Origin: Pseudomonas frederiksbergensis
Lineage (GTDB): Bacteria; Pseudomonadota; Gammaproteobacteria; Pseudomonadales; Pseudomonadaceae
DNA length: 64,000 nt
Assembly: GCF_001874645.1 (NCBI RefSeq)
Contig: NZ_CP017886.1
Coordinates: 5,136,501 to 5,200,500 of the forward strand
Direction of reading: 5' to 3'
Part shown: piece by piece, positions 35,886 through 44,551 of the stretch
How the letters are laid out: each line of letters starts with the position of its first letter
Numbering within the stretch: the first letter of the stretch is position 1
Translations under genes and position numbers: made by a program
The notes under the pieces: generated by a model
What the model saw: only the letters and a program-made list of their open reading frames with translations
Told to the model about the DNA's origin: nothing
Databases searched by the model: none

Positions 35886-36003
35886 ATGACACACATCGTG
35901 CTTTCTCAGGTTGTAGCGAGCATTTCCGAACTGAAGAAAAATCCCATGGGGACGGTCGCCGCTGGCGGCGGGTTGTCCGTTGCGATTCTTAACCGAAATC
36001 CCC
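35886..36003 (+). pseudogene. Truncated Phd/YefM-type antitoxin gene
   Basis: The first ~39 codons (MTHIVLSQVVASISELKKNP then MGTVAAGGGLSVAILNRN) match the N-terminal DNA-binding half of Phd/YefM-type antitoxins; the start has AAGGAG upstream. After NRN the family pattern stops and the frame runs without homology into the next gene on another frame. No toxin gene follows. This is the leftover of a toxin-antitoxin pair, with the C-terminal half and toxin lost. Confidence 0.7.
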
Positions 36004-36043
36004 AGGAATTCTCCGGCAGCCTATGGCACACTTGCTGCTGTCT

Positions 36044-36081
36044 ATTCCGCTATCACATACCAAATTCCGGTATAGCGGAAT
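36044..36081. promoter_or_regulatory. Inverted-repeat operator candidate upstream of remnant transporter gene
   Basis: ATTCCGCTAT (36044-36053) and its perfect complement ATAGCGGAAT (36072-36081) flank an inner ATTCCGGT. IclR regulators often bind TTCCG/CGGAA-type repeats, and an IclR gene lies 1.1 kb downstream, so this may be its operator. Confidence 0.5.
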
Positions 36082-36096
36082 TGGAATCATCCTGGA

Positions 36097-36411
36097 GTGC
36101 TCGTCGTGCAGCGTCGACTTTCCTTGTTTACAGCGTGTGTTTTTCTCTTTGCGGCCACAGCCTCTGCCGTGGGCATTGCCCAGGCGGCAGACAGCAAGCT
36201 CGACAGCGTATTGAAGCGCGGGCATTTGATCGTGGGCACGGGCAGCACCAATGCGCCGTGGCACTTCCAGGGCGCGGACGGCAAATTGCAGGGTTTTGAT
36301 ATCGACATCGGGCGGATGGTCGCCAAGGGCTTGTTCAATGACCCGAGCAAGGTCGAGTTCGTGGTGCAATCGTCTGACGCACGGATCCCCAATTTGCTGA
36401 CATTCAAATGA
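36097..36411 (+). pseudogene. Remnant of an amino acid ABC transporter substrate-binding protein
   Basis: A GTG-initiated frame of 104 aa (a second GTG at 36106 is equally plausible). It has a signal peptide (LFTACVFLFAATASAVGIAQA) and the first lobe of a polar amino acid binding protein (LDSVLKRGHLIVGTGSTNAP, GFDIDIGRMVAKG, SSDARIPNLLT). Such proteins are ~250-280 aa; this one stops with FK at 36409-36411. The break follows NLLT, where the family continues with a G/D-K-V-D pattern, so most of the gene has been deleted. Confidence 0.8.
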
Positions 36412-36463
36412 TCCGGTGAGAGTGGGGCGGTCATGAATCGCCCGGCTCAAGGTACTGCTGACC

Positions 36464-36651
36464 ATGAACTATCAATTGAACTTTGCTGCCGTCTGGCGCG
36501 ATTTCGACACTTTGCTGGCGGGGCTCGGTCTGGGCCTTGAACTGGCGCTGGTGTCGATCGCCATCGGTTGCGTGATCGGCCTGCTGATGGCGTTTGCTTT
36601 GCTCTCAAAGCACCGCGCTTGGTGGAGTTTCTCAAGAACACCCGTTTTTAA
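36464..36651 (+). pseudogene. Remnant of an amino acid ABC transporter permease joined to an unrelated 3' end
   Basis: The first ~50 codons (MNYQLNFAAVWRDFDTLLAG and the membrane helix LALVSIAIGCVIGLLMAF) match the N-terminus of HisM/GlnP-type permeases. At about 36610 the family sequence ends. In a different frame LVEFLKNTRF followed by TAA at 36649-36651 looks like the tail of another deleted gene. The intact permease (~220 aa), its partner and the ATPase are missing, consistent with one or more deletions between here and ridA. Confidence 0.7.
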
Positions 36652-36680
36652 CAGTCAATTTCGAATCAGGAGAAACACCC

Positions 36681-37073
36681 ATGAGCATTACTCGTTACGG
36701 CACGGGTAGCACCGCCGGTGGCGGCCAGCCGCGTCCTTTCGCCCGCGCGGTCGAAGCCGATGGCTGGCTGCATGTGTCTGGCCAGGTGCCGGCGCTGGAT
36801 GGTGAAATCATTGCCGGCGGGATCGTCGAGCAGACTCACCAGACCCTGCGCAACCTGATCGCGATCCTCGAAGAGGCTGGTTATGGCCTCGAAGACGTCG
36901 TGCGCACAGGCGTATGGCTGGAAGACCCACGGGATTTCTGGAGCTTCAATAAAGTGTTCTCCGAATACTTCAGCCCGGAACACGCACCGGCCCGGGCCTG
37001 CGTGCAGGCGAACATGATGGTCGACTGCAAAGTCGAGATTGATTGCATTGCTTATAAGGCGAAGAAGGCCTGA
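36681..37073 (+). CDS. RidA-family enamine/imine deaminase
   Basis: The 130-aa cytoplasmic protein hydrolyses reactive enamine/imine intermediates made by PLP enzymes. The catalytic arginine is R105 (PARACVQ), the same number as in E. coli RidA, and the motifs HVSGQVP and ENLxxILEEAG-like (LRNLIAILEEAGYGLEDVV) are present. It has a good ribosome site (AGGAGAAA). It precedes an IclR regulator and a PLP-dependent D-amino acid deaminase, whose 2-aminoacrylate-type products it could detoxify. Confidence 0.92.
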   Translation: MSITRYGTGSTAGGGQPRPFARAVEADGWLHVSGQVPALDGEIIAGGIVEQTHQTLRNLIAILEEAGYGLEDVVRTGVWLEDPRDFWSFNKVFSEYFSPEHAPARACVQANMMVDCKVEIDCIAYKAKKA

Positions 37074-37082
37074 TTTGTTCTT

Positions 37083-37188
37083 GTAGGAGCTGCCGAAGGT
37101 TCGGGCCGCGTTCGGACGATCTTTTGGCGTTTTTGGAGGTGCCGGAAGGGCAAGATCAAAAGATCGCAGCCTGCGGCAGCTCCTACGG
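37083..37188. repeat. REP doublet (class 1) with long spacer
   Basis: GTAGGAGCTGCCGAAGGTTCGGGCCGCGTTCGGACGATCTTTT (variant left copy) and AAAGATCGCAGCCTGCGGCAGC...CTACG, separated by ~30 bases, between ridA and the IclR gene. The left copy shares its GGGCCGCGTTCGGACGATC variant with the doublet at 50478. Confidence 0.88.
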
Positions 37189-37214
37189 GCGAATTTGAAT
37201 GGGGACCCACTGAA

Positions 37215-37979
37215 ATGACCGAAGACACCATCAAGCGCCGGGCTCGCGGTCTGGACCGGGCGTTCGATATCCTCGATTTCCTCAAGGAAGTCGGCCAGCC
37301 GCTGCGTCCGAACGATATCGCCAGCGGTATCGGCAGTCCGAAATCCACGGTTTACGAGCTGGTCGCATCCCTGCTCGAACGACGGATTCTCGAACCGGTG
37401 GGCAAGGAAGGTCACGTCTACCTCGGCCGGCAACTGTACTTTCTCGGTCAGGCGCATTTGCGCCATTTCGACCTGAGCCGCGAGGCCGATCACGCCTTGC
37501 AGGAGATCGTCAGCCAGACCCGCGAAACCGCACAGATGTGCCTGCTCAACGGGCGCAAATACACGGTGGCGCTGATGAAGGAAGGCGAGCGGCATTTCCG
37601 CATTTCCTCGGACATTGGCGAGAACGCACCGATTCCGTGGACCGCTTCCGGGCGCTTGTTGCTGGCGCATTTGAGTGACCAGGAAATCGTCGACCTGATC
37701 GATGAGGATGACTTCATCCTGCCTGGCGGCGAACGTCTGCCGCTTGAGCGTTTTCTGGCGGAAATCCGTCAGGCCGGTATCGACGGATTTTTCTCCTTCG
37801 ACAGCGTCGCCGACACCTTTACCCATTGTTTCGCCGCCCCGGTGAAAGACCCGAGCGGCGTCGCCATTGCGACCCTGTGCATCGTCGCCCCAAGGGCCGA
37901 TGCCAAGAACAATTACAACGACTATCGCCGGGTGCTGATCGACAGCGCGAACAACCTGGCCCGTCGCATCAACGAATAA
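37215..37979 (+). CDS. IclR-family transcriptional regulator
   Basis: The 254-aa protein has an N-terminal winged helix-turn-helix (residues ~10-75: LDRAFDILDFLKEVGQPLRPNDIASGIGSPKSTVYELVASL) and a C-terminal IclR effector domain (~85-250, with IPWTASGRLLLAHL). It probably controls the adjacent D-amino acid / sugar-acid genes; the inverted repeat at 36044-36081 is a candidate operator. The next gene begins 37 bases downstream on the same strand. Confidence 0.92.
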   Translation: MTEDTIKRRARGLDRAFDILDFLKEVGQPLRPNDIASGIGSPKSTVYELVASLLERRILEPVGKEGHVYLGRQLYFLGQAHLRHFDLSREADHALQEIVSQTRETAQMCLLNGRKYTVALMKEGERHFRISSDIGENAPIPWTASGRLLLAHLSDQEIVDLIDEDDFILPGGERLPLERFLAEIRQAGIDGFFSFDSVADTFTHCFAAPVKDPSGVAIATLCIVAPRADAKNNYNDYRRVLIDSANNLARRINE

Positions 37980-38016
37980 CAGTGGCCGATCGCGGCCGCA
38001 TGTGAGGAGTTAGAAC

Positions 38017-39234
38017 ATGTCTTCTGCCTTGAACATCGCCGCCGTGGAAAAGGGCATCGGCAATCCGGGTGCCAACCTGGTGCGTGACGTCAGTCTGCCG
38101 GCGCTGGTGCTGCACCGCGAAGCGCTGGAGCACAACATTCGCTGGATGCAGGCGTTCGTCAGCAACAGCGGTGCCGAGTTGGCGCCGCACGGCAAAACCA
38201 GCATGACCCCGTCGCTGTTTCGCCGCCAGCTGGAGGCGGGCGCCTGGGGTATCACCCTGGCCACCGCAGTGCAGACCCGCGCCGCCTACGCCCATGGCGT
38301 GCGCCGGGTGTTGATGGCCAACCAGTTGGTGGGGGCGCCGAACATGGCGCTGATCGCCGAGTTGCTGGCGGATCCGGCATTCGACTTCCACTGCATGGTC
38401 GATCACCCGGATAACGTCGCCGACCTCGGGGCATTTTTTGCCGCGCGCGGTCTGCGTCTGAACGTGATGATCGAGTACGGTGTGGTCGGCGGCCGTTGCG
38501 GTTGCCGCAGCGAAGCCGAAGTGCTGGCACTGGCCGAAGCGATCAAGGCGCAACTGGGGTTGGCGTTGACCGGCATTGAAGGCTACGAAGGGGTGATTCA
38601 CGGCGACCAGGCGGTCAGCGGAATCCGCGGCTTTGCGGCGTCCCTGGTGCGCCTCGCGGTGCAGCTGCAAGACAGCGCTGCTTTCGCCATCGACAAGCCA
38701 ATCATCACGGCCTCGGGCTCGGCCTGGTATGACCTGATCGCCGAGTCCTTCGCAGCCCAGAACGCCGTCGGACGTTTCCTCAGCGTGCTGCGCCCCGGCA
38801 GTTACGTGGCTCACGACCATGGTATCTACAAGGAAGCGCAGTGTTGTGTGCTCGATCGTCGCAGCGACTTGCACGAAGGCCTGCGCCCGGCGCTGGAAGT
38901 CTGGGCGCATGTGCAGTCGTTGCCGGAGCCGGGTTTTGCGGTGATCGCCCTGGGCAAGCGCGATGTGGCGTATGACGCGGGGCTGCCGCTGCCATTGCTG
39001 CGTTACCGGGCGGGTGTGTTACCAGCCGTTGGTGATGACGTCAGTGCCTGCACCGTGACGGCGGTGATGGATCAGCACGCGTTCATGACGGTAGCGCCCG
39101 GGGTTCAGTTGCGCGTGGGCGACATCATCTCGTTCGGTACTTCTCACCCGTGCCTGACCTTCGACAAATGGCGAACCGGTTGCCTGGTGGATGAGCAGTT
39201 GAACGTCATCGAAAGCATGGAAACCTGTTTCTAG
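38017..39234 (+). CDS. PLP-dependent D-amino acid deaminase/aldolase (DSD1 / D-threonine aldolase family)
   Basis: The 405-aa fold-type III PLP enzyme has the N-terminal alanine-racemase-like barrel with PLP lysine K60 (APHGKTSM). The C-terminal DSD1 domain contains the zinc-binding DQHAFM...SHPC pattern of eukaryotic-type D-serine dehydratases and metal-activated D-threonine aldolases. It acts on D-hydroxy-amino acids; the exact substrate is not determinable. It lies between the IclR regulator and a PfkB kinase, with ridA upstream. Confidence 0.88.
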   Translation: MSSALNIAAVEKGIGNPGANLVRDVSLPALVLHREALEHNIRWMQAFVSNSGAELAPHGKTSMTPSLFRRQLEAGAWGITLATAVQTRAAYAHGVRRVLMANQLVGAPNMALIAELLADPAFDFHCMVDHPDNVADLGAFFAARGLRLNVMIEYGVVGGRCGCRSEAEVLALAEAIKAQLGLALTGIEGYEGVIHGDQAVSGIRGFAASLVRLAVQLQDSAAFAIDKPIITASGSAWYDLIAESFAAQNAVGRFLSVLRPGSYVAHDHGIYKEAQCCVLDRRSDLHEGLRPALEVWAHVQSLPEPGFAVIALGKRDVAYDAGLPLPLLRYRAGVLPAVGDDVSACTVTAVMDQHAFMTVAPGVQLRVGDIISFGTSHPCLTFDKWRTGCLVDEQLNVIESMETCF

Positions 39235-39245
39235 GTTCCAGACCG

Positions 39246-39333
39246 AGACGCGGCCATCGCGAGCAAGCTCGCTCCCACATTGACTGCAGTGTTTGCACGA
39301 TCAGTGTGGGAGCGAGCTTGCTCGCGATGAGGC
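39246..39333. repeat. REP doublet (class 2)
   Basis: GCCATCGCGAGCAAGCTCGC...CCCACAT and inverse TGTGGGAGCGAGCTTGCTCGCGATGAGG, spacer ~30 bases. It belongs to a second Pseudomonas REP family, unrelated in core sequence to the class 1 doublets here. Confidence 0.92.
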
Positions 39334-39372
39334 CCTACCAGACAACACCGAAACACCAGAGACCCCACAACC

Positions 39373-40308
39373 ATGAACACCATCAGCCCCCTTGGCCCCA
39401 ATACCCCGCGCATTGCGCTGATCGGCGAGTGCATGATCGAGTTGCAGCAGCGCGCCGACGGCAGTCTGCAACAGAGTTTTGGTGGCGATACCCTGAACAC
39501 CGCGGTCTACCTGTCTCGCGAATTGGGCGATGGGGCCACGGTGGATTACGTCACCGCATTGGGCGATGACAGTTTCAGCGACGCCATGTGCCAGAGCTGG
39601 TCTGAAGAAGGCATCGGCCTGGACATGGTCCAACGTTTGCCGGGGCGTTTGCCCGGTTTGTACTGCATCCAGACCGATGCTTCGGGTGAACGTCGTTTCC
39701 TCTATTGGCGCAACGAAGCCGCCGTGCGCGATTGCTTCACCACGCCGGCGGCCGCGCCGATTCTCGCGGCACTGCCGGATTACGATGTGCTGTATTTCAG
39801 TGGCATCACCCTGGCGGTGCTGGGCGATGAAGGGCGAAAAAAGCTCATTGGAACACTGATCGAAGCCCGCCAGCGGGATGCGCGGATTGTCTTCGACAAC
39901 AACTACCGGCCGCGTTTGTGGAGCACCGTCGAACAGGCGCGGACGGCGTACCGCGAAGTCTTGCCCTACGTCGATCTGGCACTGTTGACGGTCGACGATG
40001 AGCAGGCGCTGTTCCAGTTTTCCGATTGTGCGGCGGTGTTCGCGGCCTACGAGCAGATTGGCACGCCGGAAGTGGTGCTCAAGCGGGGCGCCGAACCGTG
40101 TCTGATTCGCTGTGGCGGTGAGTCGTTCGAGGTTCCGGCGCTGCGCGTCGAGCAGGTGGTAGACACCACGGCGGCGGGGGATTCGTTCAGCGCGGCGTAT
40201 CTGGCCAGTCGGCTCCGTGGCGCAAGCCCCGCAGAAGCCGCAGAGGCCGGGCATTGGTTGGCGAGTCGGGTGATTCAGGTGCCGGGGGCGTTGATCTCCC
40301 GAGGTTGA
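39373..40308 (+). CDS. PfkB-family sugar kinase, probably 2-keto-3-deoxygluconate kinase
   Basis: The 311-aa ribokinase-like kinase has the N-terminal RIALIGECMIEL start and GGDTLNTAVYLSREL typical of KdgK. The C-terminal PfkB signature DTTAAGDSFSAAYLASRL contains the catalytic aspartate and anion hole GAGD-like AAGD. The likely reaction is ATP-dependent phosphorylation of 2-keto-3-deoxygluconate. The pairing with a D-amino acid deaminase suggests the keto product or a related 2-keto acid sugar is phosphorylated here (inference). It is convergent with the following parvulin gene. Confidence 0.85.
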   Translation: MNTISPLGPNTPRIALIGECMIELQQRADGSLQQSFGGDTLNTAVYLSRELGDGATVDYVTALGDDSFSDAMCQSWSEEGIGLDMVQRLPGRLPGLYCIQTDASGERRFLYWRNEAAVRDCFTTPAAAPILAALPDYDVLYFSGITLAVLGDEGRKKLIGTLIEARQRDARIVFDNNYRPRLWSTVEQARTAYREVLPYVDLALLTVDDEQALFQFSDCAAVFAAYEQIGTPEVVLKRGAEPCLIRCGGESFEVPALRVEQVVDTTAAGDSFSAAYLASRLRGASPAEAAEAGHWLASRVIQVPGALISRG

Positions 40309-40329
40309 ATGGACCCACGTCGATAACGA

Positions 40330-40605
40330 TCAATCCCGGTAAAACACCTGCACCAGGTGATAACCAAACTTGCTCTTGATTGGCCCGTGCACGACGCGCA
40401 GCGGTTTCTTGAAAATCACCGCGTCGATAGCGCCGACCATCTGCCCAGGCCGAACTTCGCCCAGGTCACCCCCGCGCTTGCCGGACGGGCAGGTGGAATA
40501 CTTCTTGGCCAGCACATCAAAGGCCTCGCCCTTGGCGATGCGTTGTTTGAGCTGTTCGGCCTCTTCAGCGGTTTTCACCAGAATATGGCGGGCTTGAGCT
40601 TTCAT
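40330..40605 (-). CDS. PpiC-type parvulin peptidyl-prolyl isomerase
   Basis: A 91-aa single-domain cytoplasmic parvulin: ARHILVKTAEEAEQLKQRI, KYSTCPSGKRGGDLGEVRPGQM and KFGYHLVQV are the parvulin motifs with the active-site cysteine/histidines. It resembles the second parvulin at 56277-56558 (same length and motifs), so the two are paralogues. Confidence 0.93.
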   Translation of the reverse strand: MKAQARHILVKTAEEAEQLKQRIAKGEAFDVLAKKYSTCPSGKRGGDLGEVRPGQMVGAIDAVIFKKPLRVVHGPIKSKFGYHLVQVFYRD

Positions 40606-40658
40606 TGGGGCAGTTACCTTGGAGCGGTTGTGTCGGCGGGGCGCGATTATGCCTCAAA

Positions 40659-43196
40659 TCAACCGGTTCGGCGGATCATGTGGCGAATCTTGCCGGCCAG
40701 TTGTTCAAGGGTAAAGGGCTTGGCCAGCAGGTCCATGCCCTCCTCGAGAAAGCCCTGACGTTCGGCGGCTTTTTCCGCGTAACCGGTCATAAAGAGCACG
40801 TTGAGCCCTGGCCGATGCTGGCGGGCGATTTCCGCCAGTTGCCGGCCATTCATACCGGGCAGACCGACATCGGTCACCAGCAGATCGATGCGCAGGTTTG
40901 ACTCGATCAACGGCAGAGCGTTTTTTGCGTCTTCTGCCTCATGAGTGATGTAACCCAGTTCGTTCAGCACATTGAGCACCAGCATGCGCACTGCCGGATC
41001 GTCTTCGACCAGCACCACCGACTCACCCGCCGTCGCATAGGGGCTGCCCAGGCTGACTGCCGCCGGCGAGGTGTGCTGAGGCGCGTTGTGCAGGCGCGGC
41101 AAATACAGGCGCACCGTCGTGCCTTGTCCCGGCTCACTGCTGAGGGTCACATGGCCGCCGGATTGCTGGGCAAAGCCATAAATCATCGACAACCCCAGCC
41201 CGGTGCCCTGGCCGATGGGTTTGGTGGTGAAGAACGGATCGAAGGCCTTGGCCAGTACGCGCGGGGTCATGCCAGCACCGTTATCGCGTACGCCGAGCAT
41301 CACATAGTCACCGGCCTTGACCGGCTCAAGGGTGCTGATGTCGCTGCCATCGAGGTAGCTATTGGCGGTTTCAATCACCAGTTTGCCACCCTCAGGCATC
41401 GCATCGCGGGCATTGATCACCAGGTTGAGCAGGGCGTTTTCCAGCTGGTTGGCATCGGTGTTGACCGACCAGACTTCAGGTGCCAGCTGAAATTTCAGCT
41501 CGATATGCGTGCCCTTGGTGCGGCGCAACAGTTCTTCGAGCGAATGCACCAGCGTGTTGAGCTCAAGCGGTCGACGGTCCAGCGATTGCCGGCGGGAGAA
41601 CGCCAGCAGTCGGTGAGTCAGGGCGGCCGCGCGATTGGCTGACGACACGGCCGCATCGGCAAAGCGGCCGATCTCATCGCTACGCCCATCAGCAATGTAG
41701 CGCTGCATCAGGTCCAGGCTGCCAATAATCCCGGTCAACATGTTGTTGAAGTCGTGGGCGATACCGCCTGTGAGTTGGCCGACGGCTTCCATTTTTTGTG
41801 CATGGCGCAACGCATCTTCGGCGCGCTCACGCTCGAACATTTCGTTTTGCAGGCGATGGTTGGCTTCAGCCAGTGCCTTGGTGCGTGTGTCGACCCGCTC
41901 TTCCAGCGTCTCGTTGAGGTTGCGCAAGGCTTCTTCGGTCTGTTTACGCTCGGTTTCGTCGATCACGAAAATGTAGAACCCATTGACCGCGCCATCGGGG
42001 CCAAAGCGTGGCAGGTACTTCATCAGCGCAAAGCGCGGTCGGCCGTCGCGGTGCGGCGAATAGGCCTCGAAACTGCACGCCTTGCCGGCCAGCGCTGCGC
42101 TGATCTGTTCGACGCGGGTGGCATAGAGTTCATCGCCGAGTATTTCGCGAATGGTTTTGCCGTACAGCTCCTGCGGGGTCAAGCCGTACCAGTCCAGGTA
42201 CGCGCTGTTGTTCAGACGAAAGCGTTCCTCGTGATCGACATAACCGATCAGCACCGGCATGGCGTTGATGATCAGTTGCAACTCGGTCTGGCTTTGCCGT
42301 AATGCCTGTTCGGTGTGCTTGCGCTCGGTCAGGTCCAGGGCTGCACCGAGAAAACGCAGGGGCCGGCCGTGGTGATCCTTGTAGCAGCGGCCTCGGGCAA
42401 AGACCCAGCGCACTTCGCCGCTGGCTTGCAGTAGCCGGTACTCCTCGGCGTATTCACTGCCATGGCTGATGCAGTGTTTGATGCTGCGGGTGACCATGGC
42501 CCGGTCTTGCGGGTGCACGCCGTTGAGGTACGCGGTGATAGGCAGTTGGCTGGCCAGGGACGGATCGACGCCATGCAGCTGGGCGAAATGAGCGTCGGCA
42601 ATGAAGCGGTCTTCGCCGATGTCCCAGTCCCAGGTGCCCACCGCGTCAGTGGCGGCAAGGGCCAGTTGCAGACGCTCTTCGGTTTCGTGCTGGGCCTTGA
42701 GGCTGGCCTCCGAGCGTTGCTTGAGCTCCAGGGCGATGCGTCGGCGCTCGTTGGTTTCAATGGCAGTGACCAGGATCCCGGACACCTGTCCACGTTCGTC
42801 ACGAATCGGGCTGTAGGTCAGGTCCAGCCAGAAATCCGATTCGCCGCCATCGCGCAGCAGGCTGAAACGCTGCTCACTGTAGGAACGCACTTGGCCTTGT
42901 AGGACAGCGCTATAAATGGGGGTCGTGAAGTCTTTAAGTTCTGGCCATATCTGGTGCGTGGGTTGTCCGAAAGCCTGCGGATGCTTGTTGCCGGCCAACA
43001 GTGCAAAGCCGTCGTTATAGATCTGTGAGAGCTCTGGTCCCCATAACAACAGCATGGGCATGGGCGAGTGAATCACGATGTCCACGGCGGTGCGCAGGCT
43101 CTGCGGCCAGTGGCTGGCAGAACCCAGCGGGCTTTGTGTCCAGTCGAGTCGGGCAATCAAGGCCTGGGCGTCGCCGCCGGTAGGGGATCCGTTCAT
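40659..43196 (-). CDS. PAS-domain hybrid histidine kinase with C-terminal receiver
   Basis: The 845-aa protein has no clear membrane helix, so it is a soluble sensor. Three PAS segments lie at about residues 30-155, 175-295 ([25 protein letters not shown]) and 305-420 ([17 protein letters not shown]). A short coiled coil follows, then the phosphoacceptor [19 protein letters not shown] (HisKA, His in AHDFNN), HATPase ([37 protein letters not shown]) and a receiver domain with phospho-accepting aspartate in [13 protein letters not shown]. No response-regulator gene is adjacent; the partner is unknown. It is divergent from the PilU-like gene. Confidence 0.92.
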   Translation of the reverse strand: MNGSPTGGDAQALIARLDWTQSPLGSASHWPQSLRTAVDIVIHSPMPMLLLWGPELSQIYNDGFALLAGNKHPQAFGQPTHQIWPELKDFTTPIYSAVLQGQVRSYSEQRFSLLRDGGESDFWLDLTYSPIRDERGQVSGILVTAIETNERRRIALELKQRSEASLKAQHETEERLQLALAATDAVGTWDWDIGEDRFIADAHFAQLHGVDPSLASQLPITAYLNGVHPQDRAMVTRSIKHCISHGSEYAEEYRLLQASGEVRWVFARGRCYKDHHGRPLRFLGAALDLTERKHTEQALRQSQTELQLIINAMPVLIGYVDHEERFRLNNSAYLDWYGLTPQELYGKTIREILGDELYATRVEQISAALAGKACSFEAYSPHRDGRPRFALMKYLPRFGPDGAVNGFYIFVIDETERKQTEEALRNLNETLEERVDTRTKALAEANHRLQNEMFERERAEDALRHAQKMEAVGQLTGGIAHDFNNMLTGIIGSLDLMQRYIADGRSDEIGRFADAAVSSANRAAALTHRLLAFSRRQSLDRRPLELNTLVHSLEELLRRTKGTHIELKFQLAPEVWSVNTDANQLENALLNLVINARDAMPEGGKLVIETANSYLDGSDISTLEPVKAGDYVMLGVRDNGAGMTPRVLAKAFDPFFTTKPIGQGTGLGLSMIYGFAQQSGGHVTLSSEPGQGTTVRLYLPRLHNAPQHTSPAAVSLGSPYATAGESVVLVEDDPAVRMLVLNVLNELGYITHEAEDAKNALPLIESNLRIDLLVTDVGLPGMNGRQLAEIARQHRPGLNVLFMTGYAEKAAERQGFLEEGMDLLAKPFTLEQLAGKIRHMIRRTG

Positions 43197-43341
43197 AAGG
43201 GTTCCTGCATCATGGCAGTGCTACATGTCTGTACTGAGGGGCATCTACTATTCTTCGAAGGAGTCGACGCTCGGACGCGTGAAAAGTGGCGTGCCTCGGC
43301 GATTTTCGTTCAATCGAAGGCTTAACGGATATCTTTTTGCC

Positions 43342-44460
43342 ATGGAAATTCACTCGCTGCTAAAAATGCTGGCCAGCCAGGAGGGTTCCGATCTTTACCT
43401 GTCTACTGGCGCACCGCCTACCGGGCGGTTTAATGGTGTACTCCGAACACTGGCCAGCGAAGCATTCAAGCCCGGCGAGATCGCCCGGATTGCCGAGGCC
43501 CTTATGGACGCCGAGCAGCGTGTAGAGTTCGACCGCGAGCTGGAAATGAACCTGGCGGTTTCTCTGGTCGGAGTCGGGCGCTTTCGGGTCAACATCTTCA
43601 AACAGCGCAATGACGTATCGATCGTGGCCCGCAATATCAAACTCGATATCCCGCGCTTTGAAGACCTCAAACTGCCCGCCGTGTTGCTTGAAACGGTGAT
43701 GCTCAAACAGGGGCTGATGTTGTTTGTCGGCGCCACGGATTCGGGCAAGTCGACATCGCTGGCAGCGTTGATCGATTACCGCAATCGCCACAGCAGCGGG
43801 CACATCATCACCATCGAAGACCCGGTGGAGTACATCCATAGGCACAAAAAATCGATCATCAACCAGCGAGAGGTCGGTGTCGACACCCGCAGTTTCCACG
43901 CAGCCTTGAAAAACACCCTGCGCCAGGCCCCGGATGTGGTGCTGATCGGCGAAATTCGTGACCGCGAAACCATGGAGCATGCGTTGGCGTTTGCCGACAC
44001 CGGGCACCTGGTGATCTCCACCTTGCACGCCCACAATGCCAATCAGGCGCTGGACCGGATCATCAATTTTTTCCCGGAAGAACGCCGTGCGCAGTTGCTC
44101 AATGATCTGGGCAACAACCTCAAGGCCTTCGTTTCCCAACGTCTGGTGCGTACCCGCGACGGCCAGCGTCGGGCGGCGGTGGAGGTCATGTTGGGCACGC
44201 CAACCATTGGCGATTTGATACGGCGTAATGAACTGGCAGAACTCAAGGAAATCATGGAAAAGTCCGTGAGCCTCGGCATGCAGACCTTTGATGGTGCGTT
44301 GTTTGCGCTGGTGGTCGAGGGCGTCATTGATGAGGAGCAAGCATTGAAGAATGCTGACTCACCGAACAACCTCCGCTTGCGCCTGAAGTTGCACGCGGAC
44401 GATTTACCAAAGGCCGATATCCCATCCACCGAAACCGGTGAATGGGGGCTGATGGACTGA
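43342..44460 (+). CDS. PilT/PilU-family type IV pilus ATPase (PilU-like)
   Basis: The 372-aa hexameric retraction-ATPase-type protein has a Walker A that reads GATDSGKST where most PilT/PilU have GATGSGKST. ITIEDPVEYIH (Walker B region), the Asp box RQAPDVVLIGEIRDRETM and the His box HLVISTLHAHNANQAL are intact, so activity is likely retained. Length and C-terminal tail are closer to PilU than PilT. The ATG at 43342 matches the family start MEIHSLLKML; an open frame back to 43078 has no homology. It is isolated from other pil genes, so it may be a third family member. Confidence 0.87.
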   Translation: MEIHSLLKMLASQEGSDLYLSTGAPPTGRFNGVLRTLASEAFKPGEIARIAEALMDAEQRVEFDRELEMNLAVSLVGVGRFRVNIFKQRNDVSIVARNIKLDIPRFEDLKLPAVLLETVMLKQGLMLFVGATDSGKSTSLAALIDYRNRHSSGHIITIEDPVEYIHRHKKSIINQREVGVDTRSFHAALKNTLRQAPDVVLIGEIRDRETMEHALAFADTGHLVISTLHAHNANQALDRIINFFPEERRAQLLNDLGNNLKAFVSQRLVRTRDGQRRAAVEVMLGTPTIGDLIRRNELAELKEIMEKSVSLGMQTFDGALFALVVEGVIDEEQALKNADSPNNLRLRLKLHADDLPKADIPSTETGEWGLMD

Positions 44461-44469
44461 CATTCCCCC

Positions 44470-44545
44470 GTAGGAGCTGCCGCAGGCTGCGATCTTTTGA
44501 TTTTTGGTGAACGTATCGGCGCTAAAAGATCGCAGGCTCCTACGC
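44470..44545. repeat. REP doublet (class 1), right copy internally shortened
   Basis: GTAGGAGCTGCCGCAGGCTG...TTTTGAT and an inverse copy AAAAGATCGCAGGCTCCTACG that lacks the ~11 bp between GGCT and CTCC. It is between the PilU-like gene and acetoacetyl-CoA synthetase. Confidence 0.88.
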
Positions 44546-44551
44546 GGATTT

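Noticed and set aside
35886..36299. 137-aa ORF starting with the antitoxin-like sequence taken as an intact gene
   Set aside because: Only the first ~39 codons look like an antitoxin; the rest reads through the neighbouring binding-protein fragment in another frame.
43078..43341. N-terminal extension of the PilU-like ATPase
   Set aside because: Overlaps the 5' end of the divergent kinase, lacks homology; ATG 43342 matches the family start.
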